A stretch of DNA of 39,221 nucleotides from Rubrivivax sp. (GCA_016789955.1 JAEUPB010000009.1:1-39221); one strand, 5' to 3'; shown: positions 1 through 7,859, numbered from the stretch's first letter. Notes: generated by a model from the sequence alone, not told the origin. Program-made: numbers and translations.

Positions 1-2
1 AC

Positions 3-146
3 CAGAACTCCAGTCAGCGAACTCGCGCCCTGGCCAGCTGGCAGCATCACTACAACTGGCACCGCCCACATGCAGGCATCGGTGGTGCCTTCCCAATGTC
101 CAGACTCCAATCGTCAAGAAACAACCTCTTGACGGTTCACACCTAG
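3..146 (+). mobile_element. C-terminal end of an IS481-type transposase
   Basis: The frame starting at base 3 encodes 47 residues ending in a TAG at 144-146. It contains YNWHRPHAGIGG followed by MSRLQSSRNNLLTVHT, which is the conserved C-terminal end of DDE transposases of the IS481 family (the RPH motif near the last catalytic Glu, then a short tail with NNL). Only the tail is in the window; the catalytic core lies to the left. In this family the stop codon lies close to the terminal inverted repeat, so the right IS end should be within a few bases of 146. The methyltransferase reading frame resumes directly after it. Confidence 0.7.
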
Positions 147-1216
147 ACCTCACGCTCGCGCGACCGCTGGCAGCGAACCGCGACACGTCGTACTCGGGCA
201 TCCAGAAGACCGGCCCCTTCGAGTTGCCCGGGGACACGGCTCGCACGTGGCTCGCACAGCCGAACCCTGGCGGGCGTTCGAACAGCGAAGTCGTTCGGCC
301 TTGGCACAACGGGCTGGATCTGACCCGCCGAGACCGAGACATGTGGATCGTCGACTTCGGAGCAGACATGCCACGCGATGTCGCCGCACTCTACGAGTTG
401 CCGTTCGAGTTCGTCACGACGCACGTGAAGCCGACCCGCGTGGGCAAGCGCGAGGCGCGCACCAACGAGTGCTATTGGCTGTTCCAGTGGTCGCGCCCGG
501 TCATGCGCAAGGCACTGCAGAGCCTGAAGCGATACATCGTCACGCCCGAGGTCTCGAAACATCGGGTCTTCGCGTTTCGACCTGCCGCCGTGATTGCCGA
601 CAAGAACCTTGTCGTGATCGCGAGGTCCGACGATCCGACGATCGGTTCCCTGAGCTGCCGCTTCCACGAACTTTGGTCGCTGCGCATGTGCACGTGGATG
701 GGCAAGGGCAACGACCCCCGCTACACCCCCACCACCTGCTTCGAGACCTTCCCCTTCCCCGCCGGCCTCACCCCCGCCGACACGGCCCACCAGCGCACCG
801 AGGCGCTGCCCACCGGCGCGCTGATCGCGGCCGACCTGCCCGAGCCGCAGCGCACCCACGCCGCCGCCATCGCCGAGGCGGCGTTCCGGCTCAACGCGCT
901 GCGCGAGACCTGGCTGAACCCGCCCGAGTGGACCGAGCGCGTGCCCGAGGTGGTGCCGCTGGGCATGAGCACGTCGCCCTACCCCGACCGCATCGTCGCC
1001 CGCCCCGGCTTCGAGAAGGATCTCGCCAAGCGCACGCTGACCAACCTCTACAACCAGCGCCCCGCGTGGCTGGCGCAGGCGCACGAGGCACTCGACGCCG
1101 CCGTGGCCGCGGCCTACGGGTGGAGCGACTACACGCCGGCGATGCCGGACGACGAGATCCTGCGCCGGCTGCTGGCACTGAATCGCGAGCGGGCCGCAGC
1201 GCAAGGACGGGGGTAG
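147..1216 (+). pseudogene. 5'-truncated DNA adenine methyltransferase (restriction-modification type)
   Basis: The frame continuous with the GTG/ATG-type codons at 224 onward already reads like protein from about base 146 (LDLTLARPLAANRD), directly after the transposase stop. It keeps the middle and C-terminal parts of the large class I SAM-dependent N6-adenine methyltransferases linked to restriction (MmeI-like architecture): GPFELPGD, RPWHNGLDLTRR, WIVDFG, the target-recognition part with GNDPRYTPTT and FETFPFP, and a C-terminal helical segment with TLTNLYN and AAYGWSDY. The SAM-binding motif and the catalytic NPPY motif are absent because they would lie upstream of the IS. About 355 residues of an expected 900 or so remain. 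It is therefore most likely an inactive remnant cut by the IS, unless the missing half lies beyond the element. Confidence 0.75.
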
Positions 1217-1318
1217 CGGGCCGCGAACCGCGGCGGGATCTGTCCGGTCTTGCCCCGGGTTTCCGATAGCAACGGTCGGGACGCGGCTTGCGCGTCTCGC
1301 ACCCCACCGGAGACCCCC

Positions 1319-2347
1319 ATGACCACCGCCACCCTGAGCCGCGAGGCCACCGACGAACTGGCGAATGCCGCCGAGTTCGTGAAGATCATCGAGACCAAGC
1401 GCCACAGGATCGAGCCGCGCTTCGAAAAGTTCCACGCCGGCCTGCAGCGCGGCATCGCCGATGCCAGCGAGCAGGAGATCGCGCTGTACCGCCCGCAGCT
1501 CTCCGCGCTCGGCGACGAGATCGACAACTGCCTGAACAACATCCAGGGCGCGCAGAAGGTGCTCGAGCGCCTGCAGGGCGACCGCGCCGTGCTCGATGCG
1601 GCCTTCGACCGCGTCGAGGCGATGGTGCGCTCGGTGGCCGACGCCCGCAAGCACATGACCGGCATGGCCACCCGCTCGCGCGAGATCGAGGCCGAGGTCG
1701 TCCGCGCTCTGGCCGACATGAAGAAGAGCACCGTGGCCGCCGAAGCCGACCTGGGCGCGCTGCAGTCGCAGGTGAAGTTCCTGGCCAGGCAGGCGCGCGA
1801 GTTCGACGCCGAGGCGACGAAGCTCGACCAGGCGGCCCGCAAGGCGTTCGACCGGAAGGACCAGAAGACGCTGACCGACTCCCGCAACCAGCTGATCGAC
1901 CTGCTGAGCCTGCGCGAGTTCGCGAGCGACATGCGCCACCGCGTCGAGAAGTTCCGCAAGACCTACCCCGACCTCGACCGTGAGCGCAAGGCCGAGGCGC
2001 AGTGGATGCTCGACGACATCGAGCGCGCGGAGGACATCGCCCACCGCATCGACAAGCTGGGCCGCGAGCTGGTCGCACTCGGCCAGGTGCCCAGGGAGGA
2101 GAAGAAGGCCGCGACCCCGAAGTTCGGTCAGGCCGAGGTGCAACGGGTCCTGCTGACCTTCGGCCTGCCGGCCAGCGACTCGGGCAAGCGCACCAAGGCG
2201 CTGAAGATCGTCGTCGAGTGCCCGGTGGACCAGTGGCCGCGCGAGCTGGGCAAGCTCTACGGCACCAAGGAGTCGGAGCTGAAGGGCCGCATGGGCGACG
2301 TGCGCAAGCTGGCGTTCGTGAAGCCGCTGATGCTGATCGACATCTGA
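1319..2347 (+). CDS. Coiled-coil hypothetical protein (342 aa)
   Basis: Not recognised as a named family. The ATG at 1319 was chosen over upstream codons because the preceding residues are low-complexity and the protein-like sequence starts with MTTATLSREATDEL. Residues 15-240 are nearly all charged helix with heptad-like spacing (IETKRHRIEPRFEKF, RSREIEAEVVRALADMKK, LDQAARKAFDRKDQK), so a long coiled coil is likely. The last 80 residues look like a small globular domain (FGQAEVQRVLLTFGLPAS, then LYGTKESELKGRMGDV). No signal peptide or membrane segment is visible. It stands alone between the methyltransferase remnant and a SARP-like box. A structural or effector-type role is possible but unsupported. 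That it is a real gene is likely from codon bias and length. Confidence 0.75.
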   Translation: MTTATLSREATDELANAAEFVKIIETKRHRIEPRFEKFHAGLQRGIADASEQEIALYRPQLSALGDEIDNCLNNIQGAQKVLERLQGDRAVLDAAFDRVEAMVRSVADARKHMTGMATRSREIEAEVVRALADMKKSTVAAEADLGALQSQVKFLARQAREFDAEATKLDQAARKAFDRKDQKTLTDSRNQLIDLLSLREFASDMRHRVEKFRKTYPDLDRERKAEAQWMLDDIERAEDIAHRIDKLGRELVALGQVPREEKKAATPKFGQAEVQRVLLTFGLPASDSGKRTKALKIVVECPVDQWPRELGKLYGTKESELKGRMGDVRKLAFVKPLMLIDI

Positions 2348-2444
2348 GCGGAGCGCGGCAGCGGCCGCGCCTGGCGCAGCCCTCGGGCGGCCGGCCGTCG
2401 CCGCGGGTGGTCGCCGCGGAACGGTGCGCTCGCTGCAGGCCCTC

Positions 2445-2476
2445 GCAACGGCGCCGCAACGGGCCTGCCGGACAGT
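2445..2476 (+). promoter_or_regulatory. SARP-like box 1: two GCAACG units 11 bp apart plus -10-like hexamer
   Basis: Bases 2445-2461 read GCAACGGCGCCGCAACG, two identical hexamers with start-to-start spacing of 11 bp. Nine bases further on is GACAGT (2471-2476), which keeps the A2 and T6 of a -10 hexamer. The 17-mer differs at one base from the element at 15705-15721, where CAAAGT sits at the same distance. Direct repeats one helical turn apart, immediately upstream of -10, are the known binding layout of SARP activators. Assignment to the regulator at 15964 is inference. Confidence 0.45.
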
Positions 2477-2534
2477 CTCGCTGCCGCCGATCCAGGCGGC
2501 GATGCCCGTCATGCCGGGCTGCTGGAGACCTCCG

Positions 2535-2627
2535 ATGAGAACCCCCCTGCCCGCACTGCCGCCCAGTGCCTCGGCCCATGCGGCTGCTGCCGCGCGCGGA
2601 ACCACAACCGGCGAGGTGGCGACATGA
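2535..2627 (+). CDS. Possible small leader ORF (30 aa)
   Basis: A short frame beginning at ATG 2535, preceded by a GGAG at about 2525, encodes MRTPLPALPP and then an alanine-rich tail ending GTTTGEVAT. Its TGA overlaps the ATG of the next gene as ATGA (2624-2627), the usual sign of translational coupling. A start at 2502 would give 41 residues. It lies just downstream of the SARP-like box. Composition is what high-GC noise also produces, so the case rests only on the overlap and the ribosome site. Confidence 0.25.
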   Translation: MRTPLPALPPSASAHAAAAARGTTTGEVAT

Positions 2628-2788
2628 GCGACCTGGCCACCGAATGGGACGTCGGCGCCCCGGCGCAGGCCGGTTCCGACGAGCAGGCGCAGGCCTTCAA
2701 GGCCGCGTTCGCGGGCCGCATGGGCGGCATCGGCGGCAGCCTGCAGTTCACGGCCGCGCATGCCGAGGCCGTGAAGCACGAGCCGCTT
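2624..2788 (+). pseudogene. N-terminal stub of a short unknown gene, cut by a rearrangement
   Basis: The frame begins MSDLATEWDVGAPAQAG with a GAGG about 8 bases before the ATG, and runs through AFKAAFAGRMGGIGG and AHAEAVKHE. After about 53-55 codons the sequence changes into the antisense of a Bug receptor gene (TctC-like codons read on the other strand from about 2789). The frame stays open to 3388 only because the antisense strand happens to lack stops. The native gene therefore lost its 3' part. I do not recognise the family. Its position behind a box shared with the SARP operon makes it a candidate target of that regulator. Confidence 0.5.
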
Positions 2789-3298
2789 GCCCGACGTGGT
2801 GCCCGCGCCGAACGACGCGTAGCTCAGCTTGCCGGGCTGCGCCTTGGCCAGCGCCACCAGCTCGGCCACGCTGTTCGCGGGCAGCGACGGGTGGGCGATC
2901 AGCACCAGCGGCGAACTGCCGATCACGCCGATCGACTCGAAGCTCCTCAGCGGCTCGTACGGCAGCTTCGCCTTCAGCGCCGGGTTGATCGTGAAGGTGG
3001 TGTTCGAGCTGATCAGCAGCGTGTAGCCGTCGGGCTGCGCCTGGGCCACGGCGCCCGCGCCGATCACCGTGCCGGCCCCGGCCTTGTTGTCCACGATGAC
3101 GGTCTGCCCGAGGCGCGCCGTGAGGCCCTTGGCCATGATGCGGGCCACGGTGTCGGTGGCGCCGCCGGGCGGGTACGGCACGACGAGCGTCACGGCCTTC
3201 TCGGGGTAGCCGGCGGCGTCGGCGGTTCCTGCGGCCAGAGCGGCGGCCAGGCAGAGCGCCTGCAGCCACGGCCGGTGTGCGGCGAACGGGGAAGTCAT
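2789..3298 (-). pseudogene. 5' half of a Bug/TctC-family tripartite tricarboxylate receptor
   Basis: Starting at ATG 3298, with GAGGAG seven bases upstream, the frame encodes a signal peptide (ALCLAAALAAGTADAA) and the first lobe of a Bug receptor: YPEKAVTLVVPYPPGG, TDTVARIMA, GQTVIVDNKAGAG and PDGYTLL. These periplasmic proteins bind small carboxylates or similar ligands. About 170 residues are recognisable, up to SYASFGAGTTSG; the other 150 or so are missing, replaced by the antisense of the stub gene. Its ATG overlaps the TGA of the TetR gene as ATGA, so the two formed one operon. The protein cannot fold a second lobe and is presumably dead. Confidence 0.7.
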
Positions 3299-3990
3299 CG
3301 GGGGCTCCTCTTGCGGGGGGATGGGGCAGGCGGCCGAGCGTCGGCGGCGACGCGCCGCGCCAGCAGCGCGGCCAGCGCCCGCAGCTGAGCGGCGCTCTCG
3401 CGCGGGGCCGGGCCGAACAGCCGCACGATGGCGATGCCGCGCAGCGCGGAGAACACGAGGTCGGCCAGCGCGGCGGCGTCGGGACCGGGCGCGAGTTCGG
3501 GAAACACCTCGCGGAAGCGCTTGCGCAGCGCCCGCGACAGCTCGCCGCGCTGCACGCCCACGGCCTCGCGCACCTCGGGTTCCTCGGCACTGCCGAAGTA
3601 GACGCTCCAGGCCGCGAGGAAGCGCGGCGGCTCGTACACGCGCCGCCACAGCGCCTGCACGTAGCGGGCCGCACGCTGGGGCAGCGGCAGCCCGGGCGCG
3701 GGCCAGGCCACGCCGGCGGCGTCGCTGCTGCGCAGGATCTCGGCCGTCACCGCCATCATCAGCGCGGCCTTCGAGCCGAAGTGGTGCTGCAGCGCGCCGT
3801 GCGTGAGCCCGGCGGCCTTGGCCACCTCGAACACGGTGGCACCCCGGTAGCTGCGGTCCTGCAGCAGGTCGATGGTGGTGGCGATCAGGCGCGCCCGCGT
3901 GGCCTCGCTGCGCTCGGCATGGCTGCGCCGGACGCGGCGCGGCGGGGACGATGCCGGCGCGTCGGCGGCGGCACGGGCGTGTCGAGGCAT
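3295..3990 (-). CDS. TetR-family transcriptional regulator
   Basis: 231 residues. The N-terminal helix-turn-helix is clear around residues 25-75 (RARLIATTIDLL, then GATVFEVAKAAGLTHGALQHHFGSKAAL), the canonical TetR DNA-binding domain with the xxYxHFxxKxxL-type end. The C-terminal ligand domain is helical and not assignable to a ligand. The basic, alanine-rich first 20 residues suggest the true start could be slightly downstream. It is the first gene of a two-gene unit with the Bug receptor fragment (ATGA overlap). It diverges from the chromate operon across about 150 bp that include an AT-rich stretch at 3993-4025, a likely promoter for this gene. It probably controlled the receptor and itself. 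Confidence 0.85.
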   Translation of the reverse strand: MPRHARAAADAPASSPPRRVRRSHAERSEATRARLIATTIDLLQDRSYRGATVFEVAKAAGLTHGALQHHFGSKAALMMAVTAEILRSSDAAGVAWPAPGLPLPQRAARYVQALWRRVYEPPRFLAAWSVYFGSAEEPEVREAVGVQRGELSRALRKRFREVFPELAPGPDAAALADLVFSALRGIAIVRLFGPAPRESAAQLRALAALLARRVAADARPPAPSPRKRSPR

Positions 3991-4100
3991 GCCGCAGCAT
4001 ATACGTTATGGATGACATGTAAAAGGTGCCGCCGGACGGGCCGAGGGCGGCGTGCACGGCCGCGACCACCGGGCATGACGATTCGGCAGGGGCATTTGCG

Positions 4101-4133
4101 ACATTCATTGCAACATTCATCGCACTGTGCGAT
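4101..4133 (+). promoter_or_regulatory. Candidate chrB operator: tandem repeat plus palindrome
   Basis: Two near-identical 12-mers follow each other, ACATTCATTGCA (4101-4112) and ACATTCATCGCA (4113-4124). The second overlaps a perfect palindrome, ATCGCA-CTG-TGCGAT (4119-4133), which ends nine bases before the chrB start codon. The stretch is much more AT-rich than its surroundings. ChrB is known in related bacteria as a chromate-responsive regulator that binds upstream of its own gene, so this is the natural operator candidate. No Shine-Dalgarno sequence is visible before the ATG at 4143. Confidence 0.45.
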
Positions 4134-4142
4134 ATTTGCTGC

Positions 4143-5099
4143 ATGTCCACGACATGGCTTGTGCTGTCGGCCACGCTCCCCACGCACCCCAGCGGGCTGC
4201 GCGTGCGGGTCTGGCGGGCCCTCAAGGCCACCGGCGCGGGCACGCTGCGCGAAGGCGTCTACGTGCTGCCCGAACACGCCGCCAGCGCGGCGACGCTCTG
4301 GGAGCTGGAGCGCACCATCGTCGAGGCCGGGGCGCAGGCGCACCTGCTCGTCCTCCCCGCGCGCGACGAGGCCCAGGAGCGGTCCTTCCGCGCGCTGTTC
4401 GACCGCTCGGACCTCCATGCCGAGCTCCTGCAGTCGATCAAGAACGTGCGCAGCCGCCTGCGCCTGGCCACGGAAGGCGAGCTGCGCAAGGGCCTGCGCG
4501 CGCTGGAGGCCCAGCTGGCGGCGCTGCAGTCCACCGACTTCTTCCCCGGCAAGGACAGCGAGAAGTCGGCCGCCGCACTGGCCGCGCTGCGGCGCGAGGT
4601 CGAGCTGCAGCTGTCTCCCGACGAGCCGGCCTCGAGCGCGGTCGCGATTCCGCCGCGTGCCGCCTCCGACTACCAGGGCCGCACCTGGGCCACGCGCAAG
4701 CGACCCTGGGTGGACCGCATCGCCACGGCGTGGCTGGTGCAGCGCCGCATCGACGGGCGGCCCACCTTCATCTGGCTCTCCGACGTGCGCAGGTGCCCGA
4801 AGTCGGCGCTCGGCTACGACTACGACGGGGCCACGTTCACGCACGTGGGCGACAAGGTCACGTTCGAGGTCGTGGCCGAGAGCTTCGGGCTGCTCGCGGA
4901 CCCGGCGCTGCGCAGGCTCGCCGCCCTCGTGCACTGCATCGATGTCGGCGGCCCTCCCGTCGACGAGGCCCCCGGCTTCGAGATGCTCGTCCGCGGCCTG
5001 CAGCTGCGGCATGCCGACGACCACGCGCTGCTCGCCGCAGCCCTTCCGGCGTTCGACGCCTGCTACGCCGCCATGCAGGCGCCGCATGACGACTCCTGA
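4143..5099 (+). CDS. chrB: Chromate resistance regulator ChrB
   Basis: 318 residues. The N-terminal domain (about 1-150) has the ChrB pattern WLVLSATLPTHPSGLRVRVWRALKATG with LREGVYVLPE, thought to act in chromate sensing and DNA binding. The C-terminal domain (about 175-315) has WATRKRPWVDRIATAWLVQRRID, YDYDGATFTHVGDKVTFEV and the closing histidine/aspartate-rich part (ALVHCIDVGG), matching the family. The ATG at 4143 is chosen because homology begins at MSTTWL; an upstream GTG at 4026 would add a non-conserved 39 residues. The 3' end overlaps chrA by 14 bases. Its product probably represses or activates the operon through the repeat at 4101-4133; which of the two is not visible in the sequence. 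Confidence 0.9.
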   Translation: MSTTWLVLSATLPTHPSGLRVRVWRALKATGAGTLREGVYVLPEHAASAATLWELERTIVEAGAQAHLLVLPARDEAQERSFRALFDRSDLHAELLQSIKNVRSRLRLATEGELRKGLRALEAQLAALQSTDFFPGKDSEKSAAALAALRREVELQLSPDEPASSAVAIPPRAASDYQGRTWATRKRPWVDRIATAWLVQRRIDGRPTFIWLSDVRRCPKSALGYDYDGATFTHVGDKVTFEVVAESFGLLADPALRRLAALVHCIDVGGPPVDEAPGFEMLVRGLQLRHADDHALLAAALPAFDACYAAMQAPHDDS

Positions 5100-6462
5100 G
5101 TCCTCCTCCGCTGCGGCTCCGGCCGCGCCCCGCGGGCCGACGCGGGCCGAGGCCTTCCGCTTCTGGCTCAAGCTCGGCTTCATCAGCTTCGGCGGGCCGG
5201 CGGGGCAGATCGCCGTCATGCACGAGGAACTGGTGGAGCGGCGCCGCTGGATCTCCGAGCGCCGCTTCCTGCACGCGCTGAACTACTGCATGGTGTTGCC
5301 CGGCCCCGAGGCGCAGCAGCTGGCCACCTACCTCGGCTGGCTGATGCACCGCACGGTGGGCGGCCTGGTCGCCGGCGGCCTCTTCGTGCTGCCGTCGCTG
5401 TTCATCCTGATCGCGCTGTCGTGGGTGTACCTGGCCTACGGCAGCGTGCCGGTGGTGGCCGGCTTCTTCTACGGCATCAAGCCGGCGGTGACGGCGCTGG
5501 TGGCGCACGCAGCCTGGCGCGTGGGGTCGCGGACGCTGAAGAACGCGTGGCTGTGGGCCATCGCCACCGGGGCGTTCGTGGCGCTGTTCGCGCTCGACCT
5601 GCCGTTCCCGCTGATCGTGTTCGCCGCCGGGCTCATCGGCTGGGTCGGGGGGCGCGTGGCGCCCGGGAAGTTCGTCGCTGGCGGCGGGCATGGCTCGGCG
5701 GCGCAGGGCCATGGCCCGGCCTGCATCGACGACCACACGCCGACGCCGACCCATGCGCGGTTCACGTGGGCGCGGTTCCGCGCGGTGCTGGTCGCGAGCC
5801 TGGGCCTGTGGGCCCTGGCGCTCGGCACCTTGACCGCCGCCTACGGCTGGCACGGCGTGCTCGCGCAGATGGGCTGGTTCTTCACCAAGGCCGCGCTGCT
5901 CACCTTCGGCGGCGCCTATGCGGTGCTGCCGTACGTGTACCAGGGCGCCGTGGAACACCACCAGTGGCTCACCGCGGGGCAGATGATCGACGGCCTCGCG
6001 CTGGGCGAGACCACGCCCGGCCCGCTGATCATGGTGGTGGCCTTCGTCGGCTTCGTCGGCGGCTGGACGAAGGCGATCTTCGGCACCGACGCGTTGTTCC
6101 TCGCCGGCGCGGTGGCGGCCAGCGTGGTGACCTTCTTCACGTTCCTGCCGTCGTTCTGCTTCATCCTGCTCGGCGGGCCGTTCATCGAGTCCACGCACGG
6201 CAAGCTGGGCTTCACCGCGCCGCTCACGGGCATCACCGCCGCGGTGGTGGGCGTGATCGTGAACCTCGCCGTGTTCTTCGCGGTTCACGTGCTGTGGCCG
6301 CGCGGCCTCGGCGGCCCGTTCGCGTGGGGCGCGGCCGCCATCGGCCTGGCGGCCGGCGTGGCCCTGTTCCGCTACAAGCTGGGCGTGATCCCCGTGGTGC
6401 TCGGCTCCGGCGTGGCCGGGCTCGCGCTGCAGGTCGTGCGCTCGGCATTGGCCGGTTCCTGA
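5086..6462 (+). CDS. chrA: Chromate efflux transporter ChrA
   Basis: 458 residues, the usual size of two-domain (long-chain) CHR proteins. Inner-membrane chromate exporter that lowers cytoplasmic chromate. The two homologous halves are visible: the first with FWLKLGFISFGGPAGQIAVMH and MVLPGPEAQQLATYLG, the second with FFTKAALLTFGGAYAVLPY and LALGETTPGPLIMVVAFVGF. The FGGP / GPxxxQ and GGAYAVLPY / TPGP motif pairs are diagnostic. A hydrophilic His-rich linker lies between the halves (HGSAAQGHGP). The ATG at 5086 lies inside the end of chrB, suggesting coupled translation. Confidence 0.95.
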   Translation: MTTPESSSAAAPAAPRGPTRAEAFRFWLKLGFISFGGPAGQIAVMHEELVERRRWISERRFLHALNYCMVLPGPEAQQLATYLGWLMHRTVGGLVAGGLFVLPSLFILIALSWVYLAYGSVPVVAGFFYGIKPAVTALVAHAAWRVGSRTLKNAWLWAIATGAFVALFALDLPFPLIVFAAGLIGWVGGRVAPGKFVAGGGHGSAAQGHGPACIDDHTPTPTHARFTWARFRAVLVASLGLWALALGTLTAAYGWHGVLAQMGWFFTKAALLTFGGAYAVLPYVYQGAVEHHQWLTAGQMIDGLALGETTPGPLIMVVAFVGFVGGWTKAIFGTDALFLAGAVAASVVTFFTFLPSFCFILLGGPFIESTHGKLGFTAPLTGITAAVVGVIVNLAVFFAVHVLWPRGLGGPFAWGAAAIGLAAGVALFRYKLGVIPVVLGSGVAGLALQVVRSALAGS

Positions 6463-6492
6463 CCGGTTCCACCTGACCCTCGGAGTGCCCGC

Positions 6493-6828
6493 ATGAATCC
6501 CTCGAGCCCTGCCCCCGGCGCGACACCCGACGAGGCCGACGGCGTCCGCCTGATCGACGTGCGCCGCGCCGCGGCCTACGCACAGTCCGACTTGGCGCTG
6601 GCCGGCGCCGAGTGGCGCGACCCCGTGCAGGTGGAGGCATGGGCCGCGGAGGTGGCGCAAGCGTCGAACGGCCGGCCGGTGATCGTCTACTGCGTGCACG
6701 GCCACGAGGTCAGCCAGACCACCGCAGCGCGCTTGCGCGCCGCGGGCATCGACGCGCACTACCTCGTCGGCGGCATCGAAGGCTGGCGCGCCGAGGGCCG
6801 GCCGGTCGTCGCCAAGACGCGGGGCTGA
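6493..6828 (+). CDS. Rhodanese-like sulfurtransferase in the chromate operon
   Basis: 111 residues, a single rhodanese domain. LIDVRRAAAY gives the CH2A-type strand and the active-site loop is CVHGHEVS with Cys67, six residues long as in persulfide-carrying rhodaneses; GGIEGWRAEGRPV closes the fold. Cytoplasmic. It sits 30 bases after chrA and four bases before the next gene, so it is part of the operon. Rhodanese genes (called chrE in Cupriavidus metallidurans) occur in other chr clusters, where a role in handling chromate-thiol products has been suggested; the exact function here is inference. Confidence 0.8.
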   Translation: MNPSSPAPGATPDEADGVRLIDVRRAAAYAQSDLALAGAEWRDPVQVEAWAAEVAQASNGRPVIVYCVHGHEVSQTTAARLRAAGIDAHYLVGGIEGWRAEGRPVVAKTRG

Positions 6829-6832
6829 ACCC

Positions 6833-7855
6833 ATGGGCCCGCTGACTGCCCCGCGCATCGCCCTGCTCTACCCCGGCGACCGCACCGCACGCGACCGCGC
6901 CGACCCCGTCGCGAGCCGCTTCGCCGCGCTGTTCGAGGCGTACTCGGCCGCCGGCGTCACTGCCGAGCCGGCGGTCTGGCACGACGACTTCGCCGACGAA
7001 GTGGCCGCGCAGCTGCGCAGCGTGCAGGCGGTGCTGGTGTGGTGCAACCCGATCGAGGACGGGCGGCGGCGCGACACGCTCGACGCCGTGCTGCGCGAGG
7101 CCGCAGGACGCGGCGTATTCGTCAGTGCGCACCCGGAAGCGGTTCAGCGGATCGGCACGAAGGACGTGCTGTTCGAGACGCGCCACCTGCCCTTCGGCAG
7201 CGACGTGCACCGCATCGGGAGCCTCGCGCAGCTCGCCGCCGAGCTGCCGCAGCGGCTGCAGGCCGGGCCGCGCGTGCTGAAGCAGCACCGTGGGCACAGC
7301 GGCATCGGCGTCTGGCGAGTCGAAGCCGCGGCCTCGGGCCAGCTGCTCGTGCGGCACGCCCAGCGCAGCAGCGCCACGCACGTGATGGACACGGCCGCCT
7401 TGCTCGCCACGCTGGCGCCGTACTTCGAGCCGGATGCCGGGGGCCACCTGATCGACCAGGCCTGGCAGCCGCGCCTGGCCGAAGGCATGGTGCGGGCCTA
7501 CCTCGTGGGCGACCGCGTCGCCGGCTTCGGCCACCAGGCGATCAACGCGCTGCACCCCGACGAACCGCAGCCGGGACCGCGCCTGTACCACGGCCCCGAC
7601 GATTCGAGATTCCAAGTACTGCGGCTGCAGCTCGAGTCCGGTTGGGTGGAGCAGCTTCGCGTGTGCGTGGGCTTGGCGGCCGAGCACCTGCCGCTGCTGT
7701 GGGACTGCGATTTCCTGCCCGGGGCGATGGAGCCTGCAGAACCCGAGCGGCACGTGCTGTGCGAGATCAATGTCAGCAGCGTGTCGCCGTTCCCGCCGAG
7801 CTGCATCGGGCCGATCGTCGAGGCGACGCTGCGGCGCCTGCGCGCGGCGGCGTGA
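6833..7855 (+). CDS. Cj0069-family, ATP-grasp-like protein of the chromate operon
   Basis: 340 residues, starting four bases after the rhodanese stop. The N-terminal part (IALLYPGDRTARDRA, then VLVWCNPIEDG) and the core RVLKQHRGHSGIGVW followed by EINVSSVSPFPPS near the end fit an ATP-grasp-like fold: a Lys in the lid and an acidic ExN-type metal site. It matches what is annotated as the Cj0069 family, whose substrate is unknown. ATP-grasp enzymes join a carboxylate to an amine or thiol, so a glutathione- or peptide-like ligation is conceivable. Last gene of the unit, followed immediately by a terminator-like hairpin. Confidence 0.7.
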   Translation: MGPLTAPRIALLYPGDRTARDRADPVASRFAALFEAYSAAGVTAEPAVWHDDFADEVAAQLRSVQAVLVWCNPIEDGRRRDTLDAVLREAAGRGVFVSAHPEAVQRIGTKDVLFETRHLPFGSDVHRIGSLAQLAAELPQRLQAGPRVLKQHRGHSGIGVWRVEAAASGQLLVRHAQRSSATHVMDTAALLATLAPYFEPDAGGHLIDQAWQPRLAEGMVRAYLVGDRVAGFGHQAINALHPDEPQPGPRLYHGPDDSRFQVLRLQLESGWVEQLRVCVGLAAEHLPLLWDCDFLPGAMEPAEPERHVLCEINVSSVSPFPPSCIGPIVEATLRRLRAAA

Positions 7856-7859
7856 TCTG

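Noticed and set aside
1269-1285. Single GCAACG ahead of the coiled-coil gene at 1319
   Set aside because: No second unit at 11 bp (GACGCG instead), so it does not qualify as a box.
143-4243. Open frame of 1366 codons on the minus strand
   Set aside because: It crosses several well-supported genes in antisense and is Arg/Ala/Gly/His-rich noise. Long antisense frames are expected with strong G/C third-position bias; only the stretch 2789-3298 within it is real (Bug receptor half).
3277-5085. N-terminal extension of the chrA frame
   Set aside because: The 600 residues before the ATG at 5086 are arginine-rich antisense or out-of-frame sequence of the TetR and chrB genes and have no protein-like pattern.
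4858-6858. 666-codon minus-strand frame opposite chrA
   Set aside because: Antisense shadow of ChrA with low-complexity Arg/Gly/His composition and no recognisable motif.
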